From NCBI GenBank assembly GCA_016711225.1, contig JADJTK010000029.1, positions 9,608 through 73,607 on the forward strand: a DNA stretch of 64,000 nt, given 5' to 3'. Of the stretch, positions 47,811 through 59,301 are shown piece after piece. Every line of letters begins with the position of its first letter. The first letter of the stretch is position 1. The stretch comes from Opitutaceae bacterium. Lineage in GTDB: Bacteria; Verrucomicrobiota; Verrucomicrobiia; Opitutales; Opitutaceae. Made by a program: the position numbers and the translations under genes. Under the pieces are notes generated by a model, which searched no databases, was not told where the DNA came from, and saw only the letters and a program-made list of their open reading frames with translations.

Positions 47811-50800
47811 ATGAGCCACGCCCACCACCCGTCCAGAGGCCCAATTCCTAAAGCGCGCTTCCCCCGCCGCGCACTCGCCGCGTTGTTCGCTGCATGCCTC
47901 TGCACGGCCGCCTCGGCCGCGGCCGGCAGCCTCGACGCCCAACCCCTCGCCCCGCGCTCCGGCCCGCGCGGCGCCACTCTTTTCTCCATCGTCGCGCCCG
48001 AACCCTCCGGCGTCATCGCCGAGAACAAGTACGCCGACCCCGAGATGTGGGGCCGCCGCTCGCGCGAATTCGACCTCGGCGGCATCGGCACCGGCGTAGC
48101 GATTGGCGATTTCGACAACGACGGCCGGCCCGATCTCTTCGTCGTGAGCAAGACCGAGAGCTGCCGCCTCTTCCACAACCTCGGCGATTGGAAGTTTGAG
48201 GACGTCACCGACAAGGCCGGTGTAGGCGACACCGACGCCGCCGCCAAGATCTGGAAACAGGGCGCGACCTTCGCCGACGTGAACAACGACGGCCGCCTCG
48301 ACCTCTACCTCTGCCGCTTCGGCGCGCCCAACCTCCTCTACGTCAACCAAGGGGATGGCTCCTTCAAAGAACAGGCCGCCGCCGCCGGCCTCGCCGTAAG
48401 CGACGCCTGCCTCATGGCCGTCTTCGGCGACTACGACCGCGACGGTTGGCTCGACGTCTTCGTGCAGACCAACGTGCTCGACGCCGCCACGCACCCCGAG
48501 GGCGAGCGCGACCACCTCTTCCACAACAACCGCGACGGCACCTTCACCGAAGTCACCGACCAGTCCGGCGTCGCCCCCGGTCCCTCGCACGGCAATTCCG
48601 CGCTCTGGTGGGACTTCGATGCCGACGGCTGGCCCGATCTCTACGTTGCCAACGACTTCTCCGTACCCGACGCGCTCTTCCGCAACAACCACGACGGCAC
48701 GTTCACCAACGTCATCGCCCGCACCGCGCCCGTCGTGCCCTACTCCTCGATGGGCTCCGACCTCGGCGACGTCGACAACGACGGCCGGCTCGACCTTTAC
48801 GTCACCGACATGGCGGCGACCACCCACCTCAAGGACCAGCGCACCATGGCCGAGACGCGCGCCCGCCTGCGCCCGCCGGCCGACGGCGCCGCGGAGGTCC
48901 GCCAGTTTCCCGTCAGCGCCCTGCTCCTGAATACCGGAACCGGCCACCTGCTCGAGGCCGCGCGCCTCGCCGGGCTGGAAGCGACGGACTGGACGTGGTC
49001 GCCCCGGTGGGAGGATTTCGACAACGACGGCCGCGTCGACCTGCACGTGACCAACGGTATGTACCGCGAGATCCACAACCAGGATCTCATCGGCCGCCGC
49101 GCCATGGCCGGCGACCTCACGACCGCCATGCAGGCCGTGCGCAACAGCCCGAAGCTCGCCGAGACCAACCTCGCGTTCCGCAACCTTGGCGGTCTGAGCT
49201 TCGAAAACGTCTCCGCCGCTTGGGGACTCGCCGACACCGGGGTGAGCTTCGGCTCCGCCACCGGAGACCTCGACGGCGACGGCGATCTCGATCTGCTCTA
49301 CTGCAACTACCAGGCCGGCCCCGCCCTCCTGCGCAACGACAGCGATTCCGGCCACCGCCTCGTCTGCGCGCTGCGCGGCACGCGCTCGAACCACTTCGGC
49401 GTCGGCGCGCTCGTGAAGATCGAGACCGCCGGTGGCACACAGGTGCGGCAGATCTCGCTCGGCCGCGGCTTCATGGCCAGCAGCGAGCCGGTCGCCCACT
49501 TCGGCCTTGGCGACGAAACACAAATCCGCCGCCTCACCGTCACCTGGCCCAGCGGCGCGGTGCAGGCCTTCGAGAACCTCACCGCCGACCAGCGCCTCAT
49601 GATCACCGAGCCCGACGACGCACCCGCCACCGCGTCCGCCGCGCCGGCAACGCCCACCCAGTTCGCCGAGACCGCCGCCGCGCTCGGCCTCGCGTGGACG
49701 GCGCGCGAGGAGCCGTACGACGAGTTTCTCGAGCAACGCCTTCTGCCAACAACCTTCAACCGCCGCGGCCCGGCGCTCGCCGTGGCCGACATTGACGGCA
49801 ACGGCCGCGACGCGGTCGTCCTCGGTGGCACCACGCTCGACCCGCTGCGCGTGCTCCGCCCGCAGGGCGCCGCCTGGGCCCCAGCGGAATCACCCGCGCT
49901 CGCCGCCCCACCATTCGTCAACGACGGCCCCATCCTCGTGTTCGAGGCCGACGGCGACGGCCGGCCCGACCTGCTCGTCGCCACCGGTGGCTCCAGCCAA
50001 CCCGCGGACTCCCCCGACTACCAGCCGCGTCTGTACATGAACGCAGGAAACGGCACCTTCACACCAGCCCCTGCCAGTGCGTTGCCCGCGCTCACGATCA
50101 GCGCCGGCGCCCTCTGCGCCGCCGACTTCGACCGCGACGGCCGGCTCGACATCTTCCTCGGCGGTCGCGTTGTTCCCGGGCAATACCCCACCTCGCCGCA
50201 AAGCGCGCTGCTCACCAACCGCGGTGGCACATTCGCCGATGTCACTACCGACCTCGCTCCCGCGCTGCGCTCCATCGGTCTGGTCACCGCCGCACTCTGG
50301 AGCGATGTCGATGCCGACGGTTGGCCGGACCTGCTCGTCGCGCTCGAATGGGGCGCCGTGCGCTGCTTCCACAACGAGGCCGGCAAGAGCTTCGCCGACT
50401 GGACGGACCAGCTCGGCTTCGCCACCGCCGGCACGGGCTGGTGGCGCTCCATTACCACCGCCGATTTCAACGGCGACGGCCGCCCCGACTACGCTGTCGG
50501 CAACCTTGGCCTAAATACACCGTACCGGGCCGATGCCGCACATCCCGCTCTGTTGTTCGTGGGCGACTTCGTTGGCCGTGGCGTCACCGAACTGGTCGAG
50601 GCCTACTACGAAGGCGATACGCTCTACCCGCGACGTTGCCGCGCCGATCTCGGCGCCGCGATCCCGAGCATCCTCAAACGCTTCCGCGGCAGCAACGACT
50701 ACGCCCGCGCCTCCCTCCCCGATCTCCCCGGCGCGACCGGTTGGTTGCCGCCACGCGCTTGCCTACCGAGCTGCGCAGCGGCGTTTTCCTGAGCCAGCCA

Positions 50801-51433
50801 GACGGGCGCTATGTGTTCACCCCGTGGACGCACGCGGCCCAGGTCGCCCCCGCCAACGGGCTCGCCGCTGGCGATTTCGACGGCGACGGATTCACCGACC
50901 TCTACGTGGTCCACAACACCTCCGCCCCCGCGCCCGCAATCGGTCGCTTCGATGGCGGAGTGAGCCAGTTGCTCCGCGGCGACGGCCGCGGTGGTTTCGC
51001 CCCGGTGGCGCCGGCCGAGTCCGGCCTCGTGGCCCCGGGAGACGCCAAGGCGCTCGCCGTGCTCGATCTCAATGAGGATGGCTGGCCGGATTTCCTCGTC
51101 TCGCGCAACGCCGCTTCGTCCCTCGCCTTCCACAACCGCGGCGTCGCCGGCCGGCATTCCGTGCGCGTCGTCCTCCAAGGACCGTCCGGCAACCCGACCG
51201 CGATCGGCGCCCACGTCACCGCCGAGTACGCGGATGGCACAACCACCTCCGGCGAGATCTGCGCCGGCGCAGGCTACGCGAGCCAGTCGACCTCCGCGCT
51301 CTTCTTCGGTTCGCCGCAGCGCAACCTGCTCCGCCGCCTGCGTGTCCGTTGGCCTTCCGGCGCGGCGACCAACAGTCCAGAATGGTCCGATACTATTCCA
51401 TCAACCGTCCGACTAGCCGCTCCGAGTCATTGA
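47811..51433 (+). CDS. Secreted tandem FG-GAP/ASPIC protein (one frame change)
   Basis: About 1,207 residues with a signal peptide (ALAALFAACLCTAASAAAG). It is an internal duplication. The first half is a FG-GAP propeller (GDFDNDGRPDLFVVSK, DVNNDGRLDLYLCRFG) with an ASPIC domain ending IRRLTVTWPSGAVQAFEN. The second half repeats the plan (DFDRDGRLDIFLGGRVV, DLNEDGWPDFLVSRNAAS) and ends in a second ASPIC domain (LLRRLRVRWPSGAATN). A base is lost near 50733, switching frame between DLPGA and DRLVAATRLPTELRSGVFL. Without the correction the protein would stop at 50792. It is exported and probably calcium-binding; the role is unknown. Confidence 0.85.
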
Positions 51434-51895
51434 TAAACTAGTGCCGGCGGGTGGCCCCGATTGGCCTCGATCGGCTAGTGAACGGGGCTAGCGGCAGATT
51501 CGGAGGCTCTACGTTTCAAACGTTGGCCAGCAACTGCTCGTTCACTCAACGACCGTCCAAAGAGGCGTGTAGCACTCCGCACAGCATCCGTCTGATGGCG
51601 CCGGCGAACCGACCAGGGCCTCGTCAATGCGATCGCGAGGTAGGCGGAGTGCGTGCCCGTGCCTCATCGCCCCAGCTGTCCCTCCGTAGGAGACCGGCTC
51701 GCACACCCCCTGCCGTCATCCGTTGCGCATGCTCCGGGAAGGCGTGGGCTTTCCGCCCACCGTCCCCCTCACCGGTCGGGTCGGATTCAATAGTAAGCGC
51801 AAATTAATTTCGGGCATTCGCCCATAACCGCAGTCCCCCCGCCCCGAAATGGCTGGTATTCCTTCCCTCTGCCGGCCAAAAAATCCGGACTCAAA
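51434..51895. other. 462-bp intergenic region, probable promoter of the HzsA-like operon
   Basis: Near 51790-51811 there is an AT-rich patch (CAATAGTAAGCGCAAATTAA) that is rare in this window, followed by a small hairpin GGGC-ATTC-GCCC (51812-51823). This is the most likely promoter position for the downstream run 51896-60805. The first 350 bp show nothing recognisable. Confidence 0.4.
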
Positions 51896-53932
51896 ATGCC
51901 CCTCATTTCCCTCCTGACCGGCACTGCAGTTCCGAAGACCCCGTCGCCTCTGGCCAAGCGTTCCCGGCCCGGACAATCTTGGCTGCGACTCCTGGGCGGA
52001 GTCGCCCTCGCCTCGCTCGCCGCAGGCGGCACCAACGCGGCCACCAAAACCGGCCTCGAAGCGCCGATGGTGGTCGCTCAAGTGCCCTCCGGTAGCCAAG
52101 CATCACAGACACAGGCGGCCGCTTCCGGCTTGGCCCGCGCCGATTGGTTCGACGGCTCCCGTCTCGTGCTCGTCGCGCCCGACGGCAAGCTGCGGGTCCT
52201 CTCCGAAGGTTTCGCTGCCGCCTGCGATCCCAACGTCTCCTTCGACGGCCAGCGCGTGCTCTTCGCCGGTCGCAAGACCGCCGCCGACCACTGGCGGATC
52301 TGGGAGATCGGGCCTGACGGCAAAAACCTCCGCCCGGTCACCCCCGAGGGCATCGAAGCGCGCAACGCGATCCACGTCTCCACCCTCTTCACCCTTGATT
52401 CGCCCAAGCCGTGGTTCACGACCGTCTTCGTCGGCCGCGAGACCGCCGCCGGTCCGGCGGCGCCGTGGAACCTCTACAACATCCGGCTTGAGGGCGGCGA
52501 ATTCCGCCGGCTCACCTTCAACCACGGCCAAAATCTCGATCCGTACCAGACCGCCGACGGCCGCGTGCTCTACGCCGCCGAGCGCTCCGCACAGGAACCG
52601 GGCGGCGGCGACCGCCGGCTGAGCCTGTTCGCGATCCATATGGAAGGCGCCGACAACGAACTCTACGGCGCCACGCGCGGCGCCCGCGTCCAGCAGATGC
52701 CCTGCGCCACCGAGCAGGGGCTCGTGGTCTTCGTCGAGTCCGCCGAGCCCGCCGCCGACGGTTCCGGCCAACTCGCCGCCGTCGAGCACCGCCGCCCGCA
52801 CGTTACCTACCGGCCGCTCACCACCGATGCCGCGTATCGTTTCCTCTATCCTTCGCCGCTGCGGGGCAACCAACTGCTCGTCTCCCGCCGTCCCGCCCAG
52901 GACGCCGGCACCTGCGGCATCTTTCGTTTCGACGCCACCACCGGCCGCTGCGATCCGGTCTTCGACGATCCGAAGTTCCATGACGTGCAAGCCTCCGTCG
53001 TCGCGCCGCGCCAGCAGCCCGACGGCCATTCCACCGTGGTCACCGCCGCAGACAACTACGGCGCACTCTACGGCCTGAACTGCTACACCACCACCCCCGC
53101 CCGCGCCGCCGGCACCAAGGTCGGCGACGTGAAACGCGTGCGCTTCCTCGAGGGCGTCGCAGCACCCTCCGCCACCGCCGCGAACGGCCTCGTGCCCCGC
53201 CGCCTCATCGGCGAAGCCCCGGTCGAGGCCGACGGGTCGATCAACGTCGAACTGCCCGCCGACACCCCCCTGATCCTCCAGACCGTCGACGAACGCGGGC
53301 TCGCGTTGGGCACCTGCGGCTGGATCTGGGTCAAGCCGCGCGAGAACCGCGCCTGCATCGGCTGCCACGAGGACCCCGAGCTTGTCCCGGAAAACAAGTA
53401 CGTCCAGTCCCTGCGGCGACTGCCCAACCGCCTCGTCCCCGCGCCCGAAGCGCGCCGCAGCGTATCCTTCATCCAGGATGTCGTGCCGATCCTGCAGAAA
53501 TCCTGCGCGACCGCCGGGTGCCACGGCAGCACGATGTCGCCGCTGCAGCTCCCGCTCTCTGCCGCAAACTTGAGCGAGAGCGACCTACGCAAGGCCTACC
53601 AGAACCTCACCGTGCCGGCCGCCAGTCTCTCGGGCGAGACCACTGCCGGTCCGGCCGCCGGCAAGTACGTCGATGCTGGTCGCGCCCGCACCAGCCGCCT
53701 CGCCTGGATGCTGCTGGGCGAGAACACCTCCCGCCCGTGGGACGCCTCGGCCACGAAGACTTCGCCCGCGCTGACCAAGCACCGCGTGAATCCCACGACC
53801 GGAGAAAGCCCGCGCCTCGGCGCGGAGGAACTCCGGACCGTGCTCCTGTGGATCGACTTGGGTGCGCAGTTCGACACGCCTCAGACGCCCGCCACCACCG
53901 CCGCCGCCAGCCCCGTCCAACCGTCGAAATGA
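51896..53932 (+). CDS. HzsA-related exported protein with two haem-type motifs
   Basis: This 678-residue protein has a signal sequence near residues 28-48 (SWLRLLGGVALASLAAGGTN). The first 350 residues form a TolB-like propeller (SFDGQRVLFAGRKTAADHWR, NLYNIRLEGGEFRRLTFNHG). Residues about 430-490 match the domain of the hydrazine synthase alpha subunit (RLIGEAPVEADGSINVELPA, TPLILQTVDERGLALGTCGW), with CIGCH at 487. A further CATAGCH near 537 lies in a cytochrome-like segment (SFIQDVVPILQKSCATAGCH). HzsA-related proteins are common outside anammox bacteria and no hydrazine activity is implied, since the other hydrazine synthase subunits are absent. It is coupled by ATGA to the next FG-GAP gene. 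Confidence 0.82.
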   Translation: MPLISLLTGTAVPKTPSPLAKRSRPGQSWLRLLGGVALASLAAGGTNAATKTGLEAPMVVAQVPSGSQASQTQAAASGLARADWFDGSRLVLVAPDGKLRVLSEGFAAACDPNVSFDGQRVLFAGRKTAADHWRIWEIGPDGKNLRPVTPEGIEARNAIHVSTLFTLDSPKPWFTTVFVGRETAAGPAAPWNLYNIRLEGGEFRRLTFNHGQNLDPYQTADGRVLYAAERSAQEPGGGDRRLSLFAIHMEGADNELYGATRGARVQQMPCATEQGLVVFVESAEPAADGSGQLAAVEHRRPHVTYRPLTTDAAYRFLYPSPLRGNQLLVSRRPAQDAGTCGIFRFDATTGRCDPVFDDPKFHDVQASVVAPRQQPDGHSTVVTAADNYGALYGLNCYTTTPARAAGTKVGDVKRVRFLEGVAAPSATAANGLVPRRLIGEAPVEADGSINVELPADTPLILQTVDERGLALGTCGWIWVKPRENRACIGCHEDPELVPENKYVQSLRRLPNRLVPAPEARRSVSFIQDVVPILQKSCATAGCHGSTMSPLQLPLSAANLSESDLRKAYQNLTVPAASLSGETTAGPAAGKYVDAGRARTSRLAWMLLGENTSRPWDASATKTSPALTKHRVNPTTGESPRLGAEELRTVLLWIDLGAQFDTPQTPATTAAASPVQPSK

Positions 53933-55578
53933 AGACCCTGCCCCACCCGACTCTCGCCGCTTTGATCCTCGCCGCCGCGCTGCCCGCCGCCGCCGATACC
54001 GTCTGGCCCACGTTCACCGACATCACCGAGACTGCCGGCCTCGCCTTCAAGCACAACGTGGGCGACCTCGACATGAGCAACATCGTCGAAGCCACCGGCC
54101 CCGGCTGCTGCGTCTTCGACTTCGACAACGACGGCCTCCAGGACCTCTACTTCGTCAACGGCCGCTGGCACACCGACATCAGCGACAACCGCGGCCGCTC
54201 CCTCAAGGGCAAGCTCGCCAACGCCCTGTACCGCAACAACGGCGACGGCACCTTCACCGACGTCACCGCCAAGGCCGGCGTCGCCGGTCCCGCGGACGCC
54301 TACGGCATGGCCGCCTCCGCCGCCGACTACGACAACGACGGCGACCTCGACCTCTTCGTCTGCAACTACGGCGCCAGCCTGCTCTACCGCAACAACGCCG
54401 ACGGCACCTTCACCGACGTCACCGAAAAGGCCGGTGTCGCCAGCCCCGGCTGGGCGCTTTCGGCTCCGTGGTTCGACTACAACGGCGACGGCCGCCTCGA
54501 CCTCTTCGTCGTCCATTATCTCGAATACGACAAGGGCGAGTTCCAGCGCACCGGCGCTTACTACAAGGCCGACAACTTTCCCGGCCCGCTCTCCTACCCC
54601 GGCCAGCCCGACCAGCTCTTCCGCAACAACGGCGACGGCACCTTCACCGACGTCACCAAGGAGACCGGCCTCTGGGAGCCCACCGGCCGCGGCATGGGCG
54701 CCGTAGCCGCCGACCTCGACAGCGACGGCGACACCGACCTCTACGTCACCAACGACGCGATGGGAAACAACCTCTGGATCAACGACGGCAAGGGCCACTT
54801 CACGGACATGGCCACCGAGACCGGCACCGCCTTCGGCGAGGGCGGCCAGGGTGTGTCGTCGATGGGCCCGTTCGTGGCCGATGTCGATCGCAACGGCCTG
54901 CTCGACATCCTCGTGCCCGACATGGGCTACAGCTCGCTCATGCTCCAGACCAAGCAAGCCTTCTTCACCGACGTCACCGCGCAGTCCGGCGTCGCGTTGC
55001 TGTGCGGCCAATACACCGGTTGGGGTGGCCTGCTCAGCGACTTCGACCACGACGGCTACGTCGACCTCTTCATCGCCAACGGCGACCCTCACCACCTTTA
55101 TCTCGAGGAAGCCACCGTCGCCCGCTGGGACGGCAAGGCGAAGTTCATCGATATGGCCCGCCAGTCCGGCGACTTCTTCGCCCACAAGTTCGTCGGCCGC
55201 GGCGCCGCCTGCGCCGACTTCGACAACGACGGCGACCTCGACATCGTCATGAGCGTCATCGAGGGCCAGCCGCGTCTGTTGCGCAACGAGAGCAAGCCCG
55301 GGAACAACTGGCTCACCGTCGTCCCCGTGCGCGCCGACACCGGCATGGTCGCCCTCGGCGCCACCGTCACCGTCAAGGCCGGCAGCCTCACAATGCTCCA
55401 GCCCGTCCTCGGAGTAAACGGTTACCTCGTCTCCAACGACCCGCGACCCAACTTCGGCCTCGGAGCCGCCGCTGCTGCGGAGTCCGTCGAAATCACCTGG
55501 CCCGACGGCCGGAAACAGGTCCTCGCCGACGTGAAGGCGAACCAGATTCTCAAGGTCACGGCTGCTCCCACAAAGTAA
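53929..55578 (+). CDS. Secreted CRTAC1-family FG-GAP/ASPIC protein
   Basis: This 549-residue protein has a cleavable signal peptide (HPTLAALILAAALPAAADT) and a regular FG-GAP propeller with repeated calcium loops (DFDNDGLQDLYFVNG, DYDNDGDLDLFVCNYG, DYNGDGRLDLFVVHYL) and NNGDGTFTDVT units. It ends in an ASPIC/UnbV domain (LTVVPVRADTGMVALGATVT through SVEITWPDGRKQVLADVKAN). It is periplasmic or extracellular. Its start overlaps the HzsA-like stop, so the two are probably made together and may interact. Confidence 0.92.
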   Translation: MKTLPHPTLAALILAAALPAAADTVWPTFTDITETAGLAFKHNVGDLDMSNIVEATGPGCCVFDFDNDGLQDLYFVNGRWHTDISDNRGRSLKGKLANALYRNNGDGTFTDVTAKAGVAGPADAYGMAASAADYDNDGDLDLFVCNYGASLLYRNNADGTFTDVTEKAGVASPGWALSAPWFDYNGDGRLDLFVVHYLEYDKGEFQRTGAYYKADNFPGPLSYPGQPDQLFRNNGDGTFTDVTKETGLWEPTGRGMGAVAADLDSDGDTDLYVTNDAMGNNLWINDGKGHFTDMATETGTAFGEGGQGVSSMGPFVADVDRNGLLDILVPDMGYSSLMLQTKQAFFTDVTAQSGVALLCGQYTGWGGLLSDFDHDGYVDLFIANGDPHHLYLEEATVARWDGKAKFIDMARQSGDFFAHKFVGRGAACADFDNDGDLDIVMSVIEGQPRLLRNESKPGNNWLTVVPVRADTGMVALGATVTVKAGSLTMLQPVLGVNGYLVSNDPRPNFGLGAAAAAESVEITWPDGRKQVLADVKANQILKVTAAPTK

Positions 55579-55598
55579 CCGCCTCTGGCCCTGCCACC

Positions 55599-58030
55599 AT
55601 GATCCGCCACGTGAAATCCCTCTCGGCCCTGGCCCTCGTCCTTGCCGCCACCTTCTGCCTCCACGCCGAGGAATACTACAAGAAGCCCTCCAAGGACCCG
55701 CTCTTCATCGGCGCCCAAGCCTGCGCCTCCTGCCACGACGGCCCCGAGTCGGGTCATCAGTTCGCCAAGTGGAAGCTCTCCGCCCACGCCAAGGCCTACG
55801 CCTCCCTCGCGAAGCCTGAATCCAAGGAGATCGTACGCCTGAGCGGTCTCACCGGCGATCCCTACCAGCTGCGCATGTGCCTGGGCTGCCATGCCACCGC
55901 CTCCGAGTCGGAGGACTGGGAGAAGATGCCCGAGTTTCGCACCGAGGATGGTCTCCAGTGCGAAGCCTGCCACGGCGCGGGCAGCGAATACGCCTCGATC
56001 GCGGTCATGAGCGATCCGAAGAAGGCCCGTGGCGCGGGCCTGAAGATGATGACCAAGGACGATTGCCGCATCTGCCATCGCCCCAAGGGCTCCCACGATG
56101 TCGTCCTGAAGCGCAAACCCTTCGACCTCGACGCCGCCTGGGCCGCCATCGCGCATCCCACGCCGAAACCCGGCAGCCCCGCCACCCCGCCGCCTGCCGC
56201 CCCGGCCGTCACCAGCGCCCCTGCACCGGTCGCACCGGCCACGGTCGAGCCCTCCCACAAGAACCCCCTCAACCTCACCCTCACTCCCGACGGCCGCGAA
56301 CTCTGGGTCGCCTGCGAGGCCTCCGCCTCCGTCGTCGTGATTGACACCGCCACCCGCGCCAAGCGCCTCGAGATCCCCGTCGGCGGCCAGCCCAACGACG
56401 TCTGCTTCACCCCCGACGGCACGCGTGCCTTCGTGTCCAACCGCCTCGACGACACCGTCTCCGTCGTCGACGTGGCCACCCACCGCGTCACCGCCACCGT
56501 CCCGGTGGGCGACGAACCGCACGGCGTGCTCGTCGATCGCGCCGGCAAGAATCTCTACGTTCTCAACACGTCGATCGACAACATCTCCGTGATCGATGTC
56601 GCCTCCCTCAAGGAGCTCAAGCGCCTGAGCGCCTCGCGCTCGCCCTGGTCGCTCGCCCAGTCGCCCGACGGCTCCTCCATCGTCGTCACCCACGCGCTGT
56701 CCCGCTTCGTCGGTGACCGCAAGCCGTCGATGTCCGAGCTCACCGTGATCGACACCGCCAGCGCCAGCGTGCGCGACCGCATCACCGTACCCGCGGCCAA
56801 CCTCCTGCAGGGCATCGCCTGGAATCCGAGCGGAAAATACGCGCTTTTCACCCAGCTCCGCACGAAGAACCTCGTGCCGATGACCCGCATCAACCACGGC
56901 TGGACGATCACCAACGGCCTCGGCCTGCTCTGGGCCGACGGCCGCGTCGACCAGGTCCTGCTCGACTTCAACGACCTCTGCTTCCCCGACCCGTCCGACG
57001 TGATCATCACCCCCGACGGCAAGCGCGCGTTGGTCACCAGCAGCAGCACCGACCGCGTGGCCGTCGTCGATCTCGAGAAACTCGTGGCCCTGCTCGAAGC
57101 CGCCACGCCGCAGGAGCGCGAGCACATCATCCCCAATCACACCGGTAAGCCCGTCGAGTACGTCGTCGGCCACATCGCCACCGGCACCAGCCCCAAAGGC
57201 ATCACCTGCTCGCCCGACGGCCGCACCGCCTACGTCGCGAGCACGCTCGACGATTCGGTTTCGGTGCTCGACCTCGCCCAGCTCGCGAACGTCGGCCGTA
57301 TCGATCTCGGCGGCACGCCGGAGAGGACACCATGCGCCGCCGCGGCGAAAAGCTCTTTCATAGCGCCAACGTCGCCTTCCGCCGCCAGTTCTCCTGCAGC
57401 ACCTGCCACCCCGACGGCCATATCGACAACGTGGTCTACGACATCGAGGACGACGGTCTCGGCATGGGCCCGATCGACAACCGCACCCTGCGCGGCATCG
57501 CCGACATGGCCCCGTACAAGTGGATCGGCATCAACCCGAACCTGAAGCGCCAGTGCGGCCCGCGCCTGGCCGTGTTCATCACTCGGATCCACCCCTTCAC
57601 CCCGGAGCAACTCACCGACCTGCACGACTACATCTGCAGCATCCCGCGCCCGCCCAACCGCTACCGCAAGCTCGGCGAGGACCTCACCGAGGCCCAGCGC
57701 CGCGGCCAGGCCGTCTTCGAGCGCGCCTACAAAAACGACGGTTCGCCCATCCCGCGCGAGAACCGCTGCAGCACCTGCCACCCGGCCCCGCTTTACACCG
57801 ACGGCCTGATCCACGATGTCGGCACAAAGTTCGCCTACGATCACCACAGCAAGTTCGACGCGCCCCACCTGCTCAACATCTACGACTCCGCGCCCTACCT
57901 GCACAACGGCATCGCCCCCACCCTCGAGGAGATCTGGACCGTCTACAACCCGCACGACACCCACGGCGTGACCAACGACATGACCAAGGATCAGCTCAAC
58001 GACCTCATCGAGTTCTTGAAGACGCTCTGA
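55599..58030 (+). CDS. Multihaem cytochrome with YVTN beta-propeller (one frame change)
   Basis: About 810 residues with a signal peptide (SLSALALVLAATFCLHAEEY). The first 170 residues hold four CxxCH motifs: CASCH (42), CLGCH (94), CEACH (121) and CRICH (156), in a cytochrome c554-like layout. A Pro/Ala linker leads to a YVTN propeller (VVVIDTATRAKRLEIPVGGQ, AFVSNRLDDTVSVVDVATHR). After a lost base near 57323, between DLGGTPE and DTMRRRGEKLFH, a peroxidase/MauG-like part follows with CSTCH in QFSCSTCHPDGHIDN and again in ENRCSTCHPAPLYTDG. Six haems in all are predicted. It probably relays electrons in the periplasm. Confidence 0.85.
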
Positions 58031-58065
58031 CCGCCGCCGCCCTTTCCCTGCCCCGCACTCCGACC

Positions 58066-59268
58066 ATGCACTCCCTGCTTACCCTCCGCCACCGCCTTCC
58101 GGCCCTGTCGACCGGACTCCTGCTCGGTCTCGCCGCCACCACTGCCGCTCTCGCCGCCGACCAGCCCGCGGCCGACCCCGGCCTGCCCTACGTCTACACC
58201 AAGTGGGAACAACTCACCACCAAGGACGGCCTGCCCAACGACCACATCTTCGCCATCAAGGCCGACCCCGCCCGCGACTGTGTCTGGATCGGCACTGAGG
58301 ATGGCCTCGCCCGCTTCGACAAGAAGACCCGTAAGATCACCACCTGGAAGGAGAAGGACGGACTGCCCTGGCGCGTCGTCACCGCCATCGAGGTGGATCA
58401 AAAAACCGGCGACGTCTGGCTCGGCCTTTTCGGCGGCGGTCTCGCGCGCTTCAGCGCCGGCCGCTTCGACCATTTTAGTCAGATGAACAGCGGCCTGGTG
58501 AACGATGTTGTCTACTCCATCACCACCGAGGGCGACCACGTCTGGTGCGCCACCACCGCCGGCGCCAGCCGCTACAACGTGAAGACCGACAAGTGGGACA
58601 TTTTCACCGAGAAGAACGCCCCCATGGAGGAGATCTGGAACTACAACATCAGCGCCAACGAGAAGGGGAAGGTCCACCTCGCCGTCTGGGGCAGCGGCGT
58701 GCTCGAGTACGACATCAAGACCGAGAACTGGAAGACCTACCTCGATCCGGACGGCGAGATGGAGATCGATCTCTACCGCGACGACGGCAACGTCCACGTC
58801 ATCGTCACCGGCGCCAACTACCTCGAGAAGACGCTCTGGATTTCCTCCTATTTCGGCTGCGCCCGCTACGACGGCCGCCACTGGCGCGGTTACTTCGACC
58901 ACGACTCCGGTCTGCCGAGCAATTTCAACAACAACATCCGCGCCCGCTCCGCCCAGGAGTGCTGGTTCGCCGGCGACAAGGGCGTGGGCGCCTGCATGGA
59001 TGCCGCCACCGACACCTGGGTGGCCTACACCGCCGACGGCAAGAACCACACCGGCCAGGCCGTGGTCAAACGCGGCGCCGAGGTGCTCAAGGTCGTGGAT
59101 ACCGGCTACAGCATCCCCCAGAACTTCATCATCTGCGTCGATTTCGACGGCACCGACGTCTGGGTCGGCACCTCCAAGGGCGTCGGCCGCGGCCTCGGCG
59201 AAGGCTACTACCCGCGTGTCCGCCCCGTAGAAACGCCCGTCGCCCCGGCCCCCGCGCCCACGAAATAA
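58066..59268 (+). CDS. Secreted propeller protein of the two-component-regulator propeller type
   Basis: This 400-residue protein has a signal peptide (LSTGLLLGLAATTAALAADQ) and repeated Reg_prop-type blades: WEQLTTKDGLPNDHIFAIKA, CVWIGTEDGLARFDKKTRKI, DVWLGLFGGGLARFSAGRFD, VWCATTAGASRYNVKTDKWD and VWVGTSKGVGRGLGEGYYP. In other bacteria these blades form the periplasmic sensor of hybrid kinases that detect glycans. Here there is no membrane or kinase part, so it is a free periplasmic propeller. It lies 35 bp after the multihaem cytochrome and 33 bp before a ligand-binding protein, in the same probable transcript. Confidence 0.88.
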   Translation: MHSLLTLRHRLPALSTGLLLGLAATTAALAADQPAADPGLPYVYTKWEQLTTKDGLPNDHIFAIKADPARDCVWIGTEDGLARFDKKTRKITTWKEKDGLPWRVVTAIEVDQKTGDVWLGLFGGGLARFSAGRFDHFSQMNSGLVNDVVYSITTEGDHVWCATTAGASRYNVKTDKWDIFTEKNAPMEEIWNYNISANEKGKVHLAVWGSGVLEYDIKTENWKTYLDPDGEMEIDLYRDDGNVHVIVTGANYLEKTLWISSYFGCARYDGRHWRGYFDHDSGLPSNFNNNIRARSAQECWFAGDKGVGACMDAATDTWVAYTADGKNHTGQAVVKRGAEVLKVVDTGYSIPQNFIICVDFDGTDVWVGTSKGVGRGLGEGYYPRVRPVETPVAPAPAPTK

Positions 59269-59301
59269 CCACGCCATCGCCACCACCAATCGGACCCGAC
59301 G

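Noticed and set aside
51896..53932. Possible anammox hydrazine synthase
   Set aside because: Only an alpha-like domain is present, with no beta/gamma subunits or hydrazine dehydrogenase; HzsA-related proteins are widespread in non-anammox bacteria.
53862..55598. In-frame extension of the YVTN cytochrome gene back to 53862
   Set aside because: The extension overlaps the whole FG-GAP gene and is Arg/His-rich; the signal peptide at 55599 marks the real start.
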